Below, piece after piece: positions 53,367 through 62,550 of a DNA stretch of 64,000 nt. The position numbers were made by a program, and so were the translations under genes. The stretch's first letter is position 1. Each line of letters begins with the position of its first letter. The notes beneath the pieces were generated by a model, which saw only the letters and a list, made by a program, of their open reading frames with translations, had not been told where the DNA came from and ran no database searches. Source of the DNA: Lachnospiraceae bacterium (GTDB lineage: Bacteria > Bacillota > Clostridia > Lachnospirales > Lachnospiraceae). The DNA lies in assembly GCA_017427415.1 (NCBI GenBank), contig JAFRSU010000073.1, positions 1-64,000 on the forward strand. Reading direction: 5' to 3'.

Positions 53367-54205
53367 TGGAAGAGAGTAGAGAATTTACAGGGAAGAACGT
53401 AGAAGAAGCGTTATCTTCTGCTCTTTCCGAATTAAATGTCACAGAAGACCAGATAGAATACGAAGTAGTAGAAAAAGAAAGCAACGGATTTTTAGGATTA
53501 TTCAACAACAAGCCCGCAAAGATACTCGTAAAGTTAAAGAAAAAGGATATCTGTTCCGTAGCAACAGGGTTCATCAACGAAGTACTTTCGGCTATGGGTG
53601 TAAAAGCTGATGTAAAGGCAACACTTACAGAGTCAAACGACGAGATCGACATAGACCTTGAAGGCGACGAGATGGGCGTGCTCATCGGAAAAAGAGGAGC
53701 TACACTTGATTCACTCCAGTATCTTACAAGCCTGGTAGTAAACAAGGAAAGCGACAGCTACATCAAGGTAAAGATGGATACCGAGAACTACCGTGCAAGA
53801 CGTAAGGAAACCTTAGAGAACCTGGCAAAGAACATCGCAAGCAAGGTAAAGAAGACAAGACATAATGTTTCCTTAGAGCCTATGAATCCTTACGAGAGAA
53901 GGATCATCCACTCCTGTCTCCAGGGCGATGCTTATGTTGAGACACACAGTGAGGGCGAGGAGCCTTTCAGAAAGGTTATCGTAACCTTAAAGAAGGGTGT
54001 ATATATCCCGGACAAGAAGTTCCGCGGAAGAAAACAGTTTGGTACAAATAATAACAAAAAGAAAATCAGCAGCAGCCGTGAATTCCATAAAAAATACGGT
54101 GCAGATACAAAGGATTACAGTACCGATTATAAGAAAGATTATGCAGAATACTTAGAGTCAAAGGCTGCAGCAAAAGCAGCTGCTGAAAGAGGAGAAAATG
54201 TATAA
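53366..54205 (+). CDS. jag: RNA-binding protein KhpB/Jag
   Basis: A 279-residue protein with an N-terminal Jag domain (EFTGKNVEEALSSALSELNV), a KH domain (GVLIGKRGATLDSLQYL) and an R3H domain (MNPYERRIIHSCLQGD). The tail is Lys-rich. Binds RNA with KhpA. Its ATG overlaps the yidC stop (TAATG). Confidence 0.95.
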   Translation: MEESREFTGKNVEEALSSALSELNVTEDQIEYEVVEKESNGFLGLFNNKPAKILVKLKKKDICSVATGFINEVLSAMGVKADVKATLTESNDEIDIDLEGDEMGVLIGKRGATLDSLQYLTSLVVNKESDSYIKVKMDTENYRARRKETLENLAKNIASKVKKTRHNVSLEPMNPYERRIIHSCLQGDAYVETHSEGEEPFRKVIVTLKKGVYIPDKKFRGRKQFGTNNNKKKISSSREFHKKYGADTKDYSTDYKKDYAEYLESKAAAKAAAERGENV

Positions 54206-54211
54206 CTGATG

Positions 54212-54237
54212 GGGCTGCCGCATATGCGGCGGCCTTT
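54212..54237 (+). terminator. Terminator after jag
   Basis: GGCTGCCGCA pairs with TGCGGCGGCC, then TTTATCTTT. A related hairpin, GCCGCATATGCGGC, sits at 54597-54615 before mnmE. Confidence 0.65.
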
Positions 54238-54256
54238 ATCTTTACTGGGTTTTGAT

Positions 54257-54353
54257 GTCGGGCTCTGTCCGGGCAGCATCCCGAGCGAGAATGCCACCAA
54301 AGGCATTTCGCATCGGGAGCATACCCGTCACGAGCCCTGCTCGAAGCGTATGT
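54257..54353. repeat. 97-bp direct repeat, copy 1
   Basis: Begins GTCGGGCTCTGTCCGGGCAG and is repeated 232 bp further on with about two differences. Contains short palindromes; no ORF. Confidence 0.85.
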
Positions 54354-54406
54354 AAAAACAAGGCGTCGCAGTATGCGGCAATATGGGGAAAAAAGAAGAA
54401 ATCAGG

Positions 54407-54434
54407 TCAACCGGAGGGACGGTTCTGCGGTTGA
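54407..54434. repeat. REP-like hairpin, GGGACGGTTCT type
   Basis: TCAACCG pairs with CGGTTGA around GAGGGACGGTTCTG; same loop core as at 17198, different stem. Confidence 0.7.
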
Positions 54435-54488
54435 TATATCGAAGACTTATTGTCGGGCTCTAATCGGGGAGAGAATGCCAGGGACTTA

Positions 54489-54585
54489 GTCGGGCTCTGT
54501 CCGGGCAGCATCCCGAGCAAGAATGCCACCAAAGGCATTTCGCATCGGGAGCATACCCGTCACGAGCCCTGCTCGAAGTGTATGT
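54489..54585. repeat. 97-bp direct repeat, copy 2
   Basis: Second copy of the unit at 54257-54353. A 25-bp partial copy (GTCGGGCTCTAATCGGGG) stands before it at about 54455. Together they fill the jag-mnmE gap. Confidence 0.85.
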
Positions 54586-54638
54586 AGAAAATAGGACAGC
54601 CGCATATGCGGCTTTATAAGAAGAAAAAAGGGTCAGAT

Positions 54639-56135
54639 ATGCTAAACAGTAATGATACAATAGCTGCCATATGTACGGGTCTTACGGGGTCCGGTATCAA
54701 CATTATCCGTATAAGCGGGGATGAAGCTTTTAGGATAGCCGATGATATTTTTGTTGGTAAGTCCGGAAAGAAAATCGCCGAGATGGGCAATTTTTCGGTA
54801 AATTATGGATTTATTGTTGATAAGAATAATAGTGTTGATAATGTGGATAAGTCGCAAGATGCGGAACCGGACATAGCGAACGGGCAGGGAGCCGGAGGGG
54901 ATGTAAAAAAGCAGTATGCTGTTGGAGAAACAGTTGATGAAGTACTTCTCTTAAAAATGCAGGCACCTCATTCCTACACAAAGGAAGATGTCATAGAAAT
55001 AGACTGCCACGGCGGTATCATGGTGACAAAAAAGATATTGGGTATCGTGCTTAAAAACGGGGCGAGACTCGCTGAGCCCGGGGAGTTCACCAAGAGGGCA
55101 TTTTTAAACGGAAGGATAGACCTCTCACAGGCTGAAGCAGTGATCGATATCATCAACGCAAAAAGCAATCTCGCATTGAAGAATTCCGTAAAGCAGCTTA
55201 AAGGAAGCGTAAAGGATAAGATCATAGAGATCCGTGAAAAAATCATATCAAAGACCGCATACATAGAGGCGGCTCTCGATGACCCGGAGCATATAAGCCT
55301 TGATGGATTTACCGACGAGGCACTTGGCGAATTTGAGGATATAGAGAAAAAGCTAAAGAAGCTTGTGGATACAACCGATGAGGGCAGACTTATTAACGAG
55401 GGCATAAACACATGCATATTGGGACTTCCGAATGCGGGTAAGTCTTCTCTTCTTAATGCATTGCTCGATGAAGAAAGAGCCATAGTTACCGATATAGCCG
55501 GTACCACAAGGGATGTGTTAAAGGAAACAGTGGTATTCGGTGATGTAGTGCTGAACATCATAGATACAGCCGGCATCAGAGATACCGGAGACGTGATAGA
55601 AAAAATCGGTGTGGACAGAGCAAAAAAGGAAGCGGAAAACGCGGACCTCATCCTGTATGTCGTGGACTTAAAAGAAGGCCTCGGCGAAAAGGACCGAGAG
55701 ATATTAGAAGAAATAAAAGACAAAAAGACAATTGTAGTATATAATAAAAGTGACCTTTTGGCAGAAAACGGAGCTTTTACGGAGAATGGGAAAAACGGGT
55801 TAGGATCCGCAGGAGAAATAGCCCATATTACTCTCTCATCCAAAACCGGTGAAGGTATCGAAGAGCTCAAAAACATGATAAAATCACTATTCTACAACGG
55901 TAGTATAAATAACAGTGAAGATGTCATCATCACAAATGAAAGACACCGTGAGCTCTTAATAAAGGCACTAAAATCAGTCGACAATTGCATAAACGGCATA
56001 AAGCAGAACGTAAGCGAGGATTTCCTGACCATAGATCTGATGGACGCATACGAGGCACTCGGCAGTATCATCGGTGAAAGTGTAGAGGACGATCTAGCTG
56101 ACAGGATATTCAAAGATTTTTGTATGGGGAAGTAA
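54639..56135 (+). CDS. mnmE: tRNA modification GTPase MnmE
   Basis: A 498-residue GTPase from the ATG at 54639 (AGGG six bases upstream). N-terminal folate-binding domain with DTIAAICTGLTGSGINIIRI, G domain GLPNAGKSSLLNAL, DIAGTTRD, DTAGIRD and NKSD, and the C-terminal FCMGK with the catalytic Cys. Residues about 62-95 are an acidic, Gly/Asn-rich insert in the N-terminal domain. With MnmG it modifies the wobble uridine of tRNAs. Confidence 0.96.
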   Translation: MLNSNDTIAAICTGLTGSGINIIRISGDEAFRIADDIFVGKSGKKIAEMGNFSVNYGFIVDKNNSVDNVDKSQDAEPDIANGQGAGGDVKKQYAVGETVDEVLLLKMQAPHSYTKEDVIEIDCHGGIMVTKKILGIVLKNGARLAEPGEFTKRAFLNGRIDLSQAEAVIDIINAKSNLALKNSVKQLKGSVKDKIIEIREKIISKTAYIEAALDDPEHISLDGFTDEALGEFEDIEKKLKKLVDTTDEGRLINEGINTCILGLPNAGKSSLLNALLDEERAIVTDIAGTTRDVLKETVVFGDVVLNIIDTAGIRDTGDVIEKIGVDRAKKEAENADLILYVVDLKEGLGEKDREILEEIKDKKTIVVYNKSDLLAENGAFTENGKNGLGSAGEIAHITLSSKTGEGIEELKNMIKSLFYNGSINNSEDVIITNERHRELLIKALKSVDNCINGIKQNVSEDFLTIDLMDAYEALGSIIGESVEDDLADRIFKDFCMGK

Positions 56136-56328
56136 GACAATCATATAAAAAAGCAGAAGATCCGCTTGAAAGTAAAACGCTAATCTGTAAAAAGATACAA
56201 AATGTCATTTTGTTGTGTGAAACGATGAAGGATCTTTGTAATACAAGGATTCTTCAATGTGCATAGAATGGCAATACTATAAAAAGAAATAAGATTTAGA
56301 CAATTAATTACAAAAAAAGGAACAAGAT

Positions 56329-58239
56329 ATGCAGTACGAAGATTATGATGTGGCGGTCATAGGTGCGGGGCATGCCGGATGTGAGGCAGCGCTCGCCTGT
56401 GCCAGGCTGGGATTAAAAACCATAGTATTTACCGTAAGTGTAGACAGTATCGCCATGATGCCGTGTAATCCTAACATAGGCGGCACGTCCAAGGGGCATC
56501 TCGTCCGCGAAGTGGATGCATTAGGCGGAGAAATGGGAAAAAACATCGATAGGACTTTCATCCAGTCGAAAATGTTAAATACTTCAAAAGGGCCTGCCGT
56601 TCACTCACTTCGTGCACAGGCCGATAAAAAAGAATACTCTGCATCCATGAGGAAAATCTTAGAGAATACAGACAACCTCACAGTACGTCAGGACGAAGTA
56701 TCGGAGATACTGACCGAGAAAATCGAGGCAGTTTCTTCTTATAATAATAAGAAGGAATCCGGATATGTGATAAAGGTCACCGGCGTAAAGACCACTGCCG
56801 ACAATATCTATCCCTGCAAGGCAGCCATCATTTGTACCGGCGTATACTTAAAAGCCAGATGCATCTACGGAGAGGTCAGCAAGTACACCGGACCCAACGG
56901 GCTTCCCGCTGCAAACAATCTCACGCAGTCCCTGATCGACCTCGGCATAGAGGTAAGGAGGTTTAAAACAGGTACACCTGCGAGAATAGATAAGAGAAGC
57001 ATCGACTTTTCCAAGATGGAGGAACAGTTCGGTGATGAAAAGATAGTACCGTTCTCATTTGAAAATAACTCCGAGGACCTCGCAAGAGAACAGGTATCCT
57101 GCTGGCTTACATATACCAACGAAGATACACACAAGATCATCAGGGAAAATATCGACCGCTCTCCTCTTTTCTCGGGAGCCATAGAAGGAGTCGGCCCCAG
57201 GTACTGTCCTTCCATAGAAGACAAGGTCATGCGTTTTGCAGATAAGGACAGGCACCAGGTATTTATCGAGCCCGAAGGAAATTACACCAATGAGATGTAC
57301 ATATCCGGAATGTCGAGCAGTCTGCCTGAAGATGTACAGTACAAAATGTACCGTTCAGTCCCGGGACTCGAAAACGCGAAGATAGTAAGAAATGCATACG
57401 CCATCGAATATGATTGCATAAACGCCACCGAGCTCTACCCCACTCTGGAGTTTAAAAATATCAGCGGACTGTACAGCGCCGGACAGAGCAACGGAAGTTC
57501 CGGCTACGAAGAAGCCGCAGCCCAGGGCATAATAGCAGGCATAAATGCAGCATTGAAGCTTAAAGGTGAGGAGCCCTTAGTACTCGACCGTTCGGACGGA
57601 TATATCGGAGTACTCATAGATGATCTGGTAACAAAAGAGACCCAGGAGCCGTACAGGATGATGACATCCCGTGCGGAGTACAGACTTCTCCTCCGTCAGG
57701 ATAATGCGGACTTAAGACTTTCCAAATACGGATACCGCGTAGGACTCTTAAGTAAAGAACGTTACGAAAAAACCGTAGAAAAGCAGCGGATAATCGATGC
57801 CGAGATAGAGAGGCTCAAAAACACCAGCGTAGGAACGAGCGAAAATGTACTCTCCTTACTTAGAGAGCTTAACAGCACTGAGCTCACCTCAGGTATCACG
57901 CTGGCTGAACTCATCCGCCGTCCGGAACTCTCCTACGCTCTCATCGCTCCTATAGATAAAAACAGACCAGAGATAGATGAAGTAATAGCCGATCAGATTA
58001 ATATCGAATTAAAATATGAAGGATATATCAGCCGGCAGATAAAACAGGTAGAGCAATACAAGAAGCTTGAAAAGAAAAAGATACCCGCTGACTTTGATTA
58101 CGATAAGGTACCTTCACTCAGGATCGAAGCCAGACAAAAGCTGAAGAAGATCCGTCCCGTATCCATCGGGCAGGCTTCCCGTATATCGGGAGTATCACCT
58201 GCCGATATAAATGTGCTGGTAGTATTTATGAAATTGTGA
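56329..58239 (+). CDS. mnmG: tRNA modification FAD enzyme MnmG
   Basis: A 636-residue FAD protein: dinucleotide-binding [40 protein letters not shown] and the GYEEAAAQG motif. Partner of MnmE in cmnm5U34 formation. The 193-bp gap before it has no gene, only degenerate AAGATCC-type repeat fragments. AAAGGAA precedes the ATG. Confidence 0.97.
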   Translation: MQYEDYDVAVIGAGHAGCEAALACARLGLKTIVFTVSVDSIAMMPCNPNIGGTSKGHLVREVDALGGEMGKNIDRTFIQSKMLNTSKGPAVHSLRAQADKKEYSASMRKILENTDNLTVRQDEVSEILTEKIEAVSSYNNKKESGYVIKVTGVKTTADNIYPCKAAIICTGVYLKARCIYGEVSKYTGPNGLPAANNLTQSLIDLGIEVRRFKTGTPARIDKRSIDFSKMEEQFGDEKIVPFSFENNSEDLAREQVSCWLTYTNEDTHKIIRENIDRSPLFSGAIEGVGPRYCPSIEDKVMRFADKDRHQVFIEPEGNYTNEMYISGMSSSLPEDVQYKMYRSVPGLENAKIVRNAYAIEYDCINATELYPTLEFKNISGLYSAGQSNGSSGYEEAAAQGIIAGINAALKLKGEEPLVLDRSDGYIGVLIDDLVTKETQEPYRMMTSRAEYRLLLRQDNADLRLSKYGYRVGLLSKERYEKTVEKQRIIDAEIERLKNTSVGTSENVLSLLRELNSTELTSGITLAELIRRPELSYALIAPIDKNRPEIDEVIADQINIELKYEGYISRQIKQVEQYKKLEKKKIPADFDYDKVPSLRIEARQKLKKIRPVSIGQASRISGVSPADINVLVVFMKL

Positions 58240-58329
58240 AAAGTGTCATTCAGACCGTAACGAAAAATCTTATCAATCACCGGAATGGGTCTCTGATTGG
58301 AAAGCTTTCTCTTAAAAACAGACCCATGT

Positions 58330-59136
58330 ATGGAGTATAAAAAGCAGATGGAACAAAAAGCTACCTATATAAAAGAAAAATTTACAGAAATTCTTGGTTT
58401 TGCACCCGATGATACTCAGACGGATCAGCTGATAAAGTTCTATGAGATGACCGTAGAGAAAAATAAAGTCATGAACCTGACCGCCATCACAGAGTTTGAA
58501 GAGTTCGTCATGAAACATTATGTGGACAGTATGTCCATAATAAAGGTGATCGACTTAAAAGACAAGAACTACTCTCTCATCGATATCGGGACCGGTGCAG
58601 GATTCCCCGGGATACCGTTAAAGATCATGTTCCCGGAGTTAGATATCACATTGTTTGACTCGTTACAGAAAAGGCTTGCTTTTTTAGATGTTGTAATAAG
58701 AGAGCTCGGTTTAAAGAAAATAGTTACCGTGCACGGCCGTGCCGAAGAATTCGGAAGAAAACTTGATTATCGTGAAAAATATGATATAGTAGTATCAAGG
58801 GCTGTAGCTGAGCTTACCCCTTTGTGTGAGTTATCAATTCCATTCTGTAAAGTAGGCGGATACTTCATAGCCTATAAAGGGATGAAAGGGGACATAGAAC
58901 TTAAAAGTGCAGACAGGGCCATAAAAGTGCTCGGCGGAAAACTTGCAGGAACATATGAGTTTACACTTCCTGCCACGGAAACAGACCTTGAGAAAGATAG
59001 TACCGAAGCTGACACTAATTCGGGAAGATTTTTGATCAAAATAAGTAAGATAAAGTCTACAGATAATAAATACCCAAGAGGTGGGGGTAAACCTTTTAAG
59101 ACACCACTATATATAGAGAAGAAGGCCAACCAATAG
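58330..59136 (+). CDS. rsmG: 16S rRNA (guanine527-N7)-methyltransferase
   Basis: RsmG with SAM-binding LIDIGTGAGFPGIPLKI, DSLQKRLAFL and SRAVAEL; the end has KYPRGGGKPFKTPL. The start is uncertain: TTG 58297 (279 aa) lies in a degenerate repeat, ATG 58330 (268 aa) is given. It methylates G527 of 16S rRNA. Confidence 0.95.
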   Translation: MEYKKQMEQKATYIKEKFTEILGFAPDDTQTDQLIKFYEMTVEKNKVMNLTAITEFEEFVMKHYVDSMSIIKVIDLKDKNYSLIDIGTGAGFPGIPLKIMFPELDITLFDSLQKRLAFLDVVIRELGLKKIVTVHGRAEEFGRKLDYREKYDIVVSRAVAELTPLCELSIPFCKVGGYFIAYKGMKGDIELKSADRAIKVLGGKLAGTYEFTLPATETDLEKDSTEADTNSGRFLIKISKIKSTDNKYPRGGGKPFKTPLYIEKKANQ

Positions 59137-59248
59137 AAAAAGTAAGGGTTTTCAAAGGTTTTGAGAGGAATAGAAAGTCTAAAAAACATACAATATATAG
59201 TAGGCAACAGAAATATTTCATCAATATGGAGAACGAAAGGTATAAGGT

Positions 59249-60082
59249 ATGGGAAAAATAATCATCATTGCAAATCAGAAGGGCGGAGTCGGCAAAACCA
59301 CCACTGCTATCAACTTATCTGCTGCGCTTGCACAACACGGAATGAAGGTCCTGGCTATAGACTGCGACCCCCAGGGCAATTGTACAAGCGGACTCGGAAT
59401 AGATAAGCGTAAGGTAAAAAACAGTACCTACCAGATGATAATAGGTGAATGTGATATCAAAGACTGTATACAGGACAGCGTCATAGATACCTTAAAAGTT
59501 GTTCCATCAAGTGTAGAACTTGCAGGAGCCGACATAGAACTCATAGGACTTCCGGACAAGGAGCACATATTGCAGGAAAAGATAAAGGAAGTTACAGATG
59601 ATTATGATTATATCATCATCGACTGCCCTCCTTCACTGAATGTACTTACAGTAAATGCCATGACCGCTGCTGACTCGGTAATAGTTCCTATACAGTGTGA
59701 GTTCTATGCATTAGAAGGATTATCCCAGTTGTTGTACACAATCAATCTTGTACGTGACAGACTTAATCCTGATCTCGTTATGGATGGTGTAGTATTCACA
59801 ATGTTTGATTCAAGAACTAATCTCTCACTCCAGGTAGTTGAAGATGTAAGAAAAAATCTTAAGCAGAATATATTCGCCACTATTATACCGAGAAATGTAC
59901 GACTTGCAGAAGCTCCCAGTCATGGTCTCCCGATATGTCTGTATGATAAGAAATCAGCCGGAGCTGAGGCCTATGACGATCTGGCGTTGGAAGTCCTTGA
60001 AAATGATAAGAAGAAGGCTAAACCTGTAGAAGACAATAAGAAAAAAGGATCGGGGATTAAAGGATTATTTAAAAAGAAATAA
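59249..60082 (+). CDS. parA: Chromosome partition ATPase ParA/Soj
   Basis: A 277-residue Soj: deviant Walker A KGGVGKTTTAINLS, DCDPQGNCTSG, YIIIDCPPSLNVLT and a late RLAEAPSHGLP. Followed by a Lys-rich end. Works with ParB and the parS array in segregation and control of DnaA. Unlike the ParA at 7578, it has no RHH-like extension. Confidence 0.95.
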   Translation: MGKIIIIANQKGGVGKTTTAINLSAALAQHGMKVLAIDCDPQGNCTSGLGIDKRKVKNSTYQMIIGECDIKDCIQDSVIDTLKVVPSSVELAGADIELIGLPDKEHILQEKIKEVTDDYDYIIIDCPPSLNVLTVNAMTAADSVIVPIQCEFYALEGLSQLLYTINLVRDRLNPDLVMDGVVFTMFDSRTNLSLQVVEDVRKNLKQNIFATIIPRNVRLAEAPSHGLPICLYDKKSAGAEAYDDLALEVLENDKKKAKPVEDNKKKGSGIKGLFKKK

Positions 60083-60114
60083 TGACTTGCAGACAACACT
60101 ACTCTTCGTCCGAA

Positions 60115-60130
60115 TGTTTCACATGAAACA
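60115..60130. other. parS site 1
   Basis: TGTTTCACATGAAACA, a perfect 16-bp palindrome matching the bacterial parS consensus TGTTTCACGTGAAACA except in the central dinucleotide. Confidence 0.9.
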
Positions 60131-60153
60131 TTCGGACTTTTGTTTACTTATTA

Positions 60154-60169
60154 TGTTTCGAGTGAAACA
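60154..60169. other. parS site 2
   Basis: TGTTTCGAGTGAAACA; two central bases are changed so the palindrome is imperfect. A weaker relative (TGCTTCGAGTAAAACT) stands near 60191. Confidence 0.7.
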
Positions 60170-60254
60170 TTCGGACTTTTTGTTTGCTGATGCTTCGAGT
60201 AAAACTTTAATCGTAACACAATAATAAAGATGTGATGATATATGCGCATAAAAA

Positions 60255-60270
60255 TGTTTCATGTGAAACA
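60255..60270. other. parS site 3
   Basis: TGTTTCATGTGAAACA, one base from the consensus. Confidence 0.88.
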
Positions 60271-60322
60271 TTTAGAACACACAAAGAATATTATATATAA
60301 TGCTTTACTTCATATACCAGGA

Positions 60323-60338
60323 TGTTTCACATGAAACA
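60323..60338. other. parS site 4
   Basis: TGTTTCACATGAAACA, one base from the consensus; same sequence as site 1. Confidence 0.9.
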
Positions 60339-60577
60339 TTTGTCTTAATAGAGTAAGATATAAGATATAATATAATTTGTTTTGAAGTATCCGATTTACA
60401 TATTCAATAATCATTTCGCATACTTATGCTTGCAAACGCGACCAACATTATGCCGAGATAACAATCAATTTGACAGACATATGCTTTAACAAACCCCGTG
60501 CCTAAATCACACAACAGGAATGTTTCCCATAAAACTTCTCCTTTTATCGAAAATAATTCGATTAACAGTACAGCAAA

Positions 60578-60593
60578 TGTTTCATGTGAAACA
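60578..60593. other. parS site 5
   Basis: TGTTTCATGTGAAACA. A decayed relative (TGTTTCCCATAAAACT) lies at 60521-60536. Confidence 0.88.
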
Positions 60594-60647
60594 TCCAAAT
60601 CTGTGTTATAAATATTTAAGTAATATTCAGACTGTTGATCAGGAAGA

Positions 60648-60663
60648 TGTTTCATGTGAAACA
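60648..60663. other. parS site 6
   Basis: TGTTTCATGTGAAACA, same form as sites 3 and 5. Confidence 0.88.
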
Positions 60664-60714
60664 TTTAGGACAGCACATAGAAGATGATGTGACATTAATA
60701 ATCGTATTTCAGAA

Positions 60715-60730
60715 TGTTTCACATGAAACA
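60715..60730. other. parS site 7
   Basis: TGTTTCACATGAAACA, 85 bp before the parB start; same sequence as sites 1 and 4. Confidence 0.9.
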
Positions 60731-60814
60731 TTCATTTTAATGTTGACAAATCCTATATACGAGTGTAGACTTATTAGCAGAGTTCATATTTTAGAAAGGC
60801 AGGATTATATAACA

Positions 60815-61927
60815 ATGGCAACTAAATCTACTAAGAAAGCAGTTACAAAGACAACAACCAAATCAACTACAGCAACCGCAAAGACCTCGAATAAGAATGC
60901 TACAACAAAAACTGTGACTAAGTCAGCAACCAAAGAAGTAAAACCTGCAACAAAAGATACAGTAAAGGCTTCAGCAAAGGAGACAAAGGAAACAAAGGAA
61001 ATAAAGGAAGTAAAGTCTGCACCGGCAAAGAAGGCAGCCTCCAAATTCGGACTTGGAAAAGGCATGGGTGCATTGATACCTACATCTGAGCCTATCGTAG
61101 CAACACCCAAGGAGGAAAAGCCTGTAAAAGAAACGGTGATAGTTAATGCAGAGACAATGGTCAATATAAATATGATAGAACCCAATCCTAATCAGCCCAG
61201 AAAGAAATTTGATGAGGATGCATTAGGAGAACTTGCGGAGTCTATAAAACTGCACGGACTTATCCAGCCTATACTGGTACAGAAAAAGGACAAGATGTAT
61301 CAGATCATAGCGGGTGAAAGAAGATGGAGAGCATGCCGACTTGCTAAGCTGAAGGAAGTACCGGTAATAGTAAAGGAGCTTTCAGAGAACGAGCAGTATG
61401 AAGTAGCTCTTATAGAGAATATCCAGAGAGAAGACCTGAATGATATAGAAGAAGCATATGCATATAAGGCTTTGATCGAGGAGTTCAACTTAAAGCAGGA
61501 TGAAGTGGCTGAAAGAGTATCAAAGAGCAGAGTAGCAGTTACCAACTCTTTAAGATTGTTAAAGCTTGACAACAGAGTACAGAATCTGGTAGTTAACGGA
61601 CTTATCACCGGTGGACATGCAAGAGCATTACTCGGGATCACTGACGGAAACCTTCAGTATGACACTGCAACACGTATCATAGATGAAAAGCTCAGCGTCC
61701 GTGAGACTGAAAAGCTCGTTAAGCAGCTCAACAACCATACCGAAAAGATTGTACGCAAGAGATCCGCTGATAGTGATGCAGTATATTCACAATATGAAGA
61801 AAACTTAAGAAGCATACTCGGATCAAGAGTCGAGATTAAGCAAAACGGCCAGAATAAGGGTAAAATCGTTATTGAATTCAGTTCAGCTGACGAGTTTGAG
61901 AAGATTTTTGATATTATTAAGAGATAA
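60815..61927 (+). CDS. parB: Chromosome partition protein ParB with long basic tail
   Basis: A 370-residue ParB/Spo0J from the ATG at 60815; the frame reaches back to 60635, but that part crosses two parS sites. The core from about residue 77 is regular: KFGLGKGMGALIP, NPNQPRKKFDED, GERRWRACRLAKL (CTP-binding region), HTH VAERVSKSRVAVTNSLRLL and a C-terminal dimer domain. Residues 1-76 are almost only Lys, Thr, Ala, Ser, Val and Glu, resembling H1-like tails. Binds the parS array just upstream and spreads from it. Confidence 0.95.
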   Translation: MATKSTKKAVTKTTTKSTTATAKTSNKNATTKTVTKSATKEVKPATKDTVKASAKETKETKEIKEVKSAPAKKAASKFGLGKGMGALIPTSEPIVATPKEEKPVKETVIVNAETMVNINMIEPNPNQPRKKFDEDALGELAESIKLHGLIQPILVQKKDKMYQIIAGERRWRACRLAKLKEVPVIVKELSENEQYEVALIENIQREDLNDIEEAYAYKALIEEFNLKQDEVAERVSKSRVAVTNSLRLLKLDNRVQNLVVNGLITGGHARALLGITDGNLQYDTATRIIDEKLSVRETEKLVKQLNNHTEKIVRKRSADSDAVYSQYEENLRSILGSRVEIKQNGQNKGKIVIEFSSADEFEKIFDIIKR

Positions 61928-62017
61928 AACGTTACGACAAGGGAACATATGTTCTGTATAGGCATATAGCCTTATAATAAGAAGATATAATGTAAGACAT
62001 ACAGATTGGATAAAAAC

Positions 62018-62539
62018 ATGGGATTATTTGAAAAAATCGGGATAGACGCGAGCTATCTGATCATAGTTTTGTTCATACTCCTGATAGTTCTTTTCCTGTA
62101 TTGCCTCTCCATGAGGAATCTTATGCTTAAATATAAGAAGAGACAGGATATTTTTCTGCAGGGAAATGACGGAAGGAGCCTGGAAAAAAGCATACTTTCA
62201 AAGTTTAAAGAGATAGACAGGGCAAAGGCTGCTGTAGATGAAAGCTCCGGAATAATAAAGGAGCTGCAGGATTACAACAAGTTTGCCTTCCAGAAGTTTG
62301 CCATCAACAAGTATGACGCGTTTGAGGGTATGGGCGGAAAGCTCAGCTTTTCTCTGTGTGTGCTCACGGACAACAACGACGGTTTTATCCTGTCGGCAGT
62401 GCATAATGAGATAGGCGGATGTTATACTTACGTGAAAGAGATCATCCGCGGCGAGTCATATGTGGTGCTGAGCGCAGAAGAGAAGAAGGCACTTGAGAGA
62501 GCCAAGGATAGAAAGAGCTGTCTTGATGACGAAGTGTGA
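62018..62539 (+). CDS. DUF4446 family protein
   Basis: A 173-residue protein with one N-terminal transmembrane helix, a Lys/Arg-rich coiled segment and a domain with FAINKYDAFEGMGGKLSFSL and the following GFILSAVHNEI, the DUF4446 core. Regularly found after parB in Firmicutes; function unknown. A TTG four codons earlier (62006) is a possible start. Confidence 0.85.
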   Translation: MGLFEKIGIDASYLIIVLFILLIVLFLYCLSMRNLMLKYKKRQDIFLQGNDGRSLEKSILSKFKEIDRAKAAVDESSGIIKELQDYNKFAFQKFAINKYDAFEGMGGKLSFSLCVLTDNNDGFILSAVHNEIGGCYTYVKEIIRGESYVVLSAEEKKALERAKDRKSCLDDEV

Positions 62540-62550
62540 GGATGAATTAA

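Noticed and set aside
60404..60664. Minus-strand 86-codon ORF across the parA-parB gap
   Set aside because: It arises from reading through parS palindromes (MFHMKH from TGTTTCATGTGAAACAT) and has no family or ribosome site.
60115..60730. CRISPR array
   Set aside because: The repeated units are 16-bp parS palindromes with irregular spacing of 23 to 240 bp, and no cas genes are near.
60635..60814. Sixty-codon N-terminal extension of ParB
   Set aside because: It spans two parS sites and has no conserved sequence; the Lys/Thr-rich frame starts at 60815.
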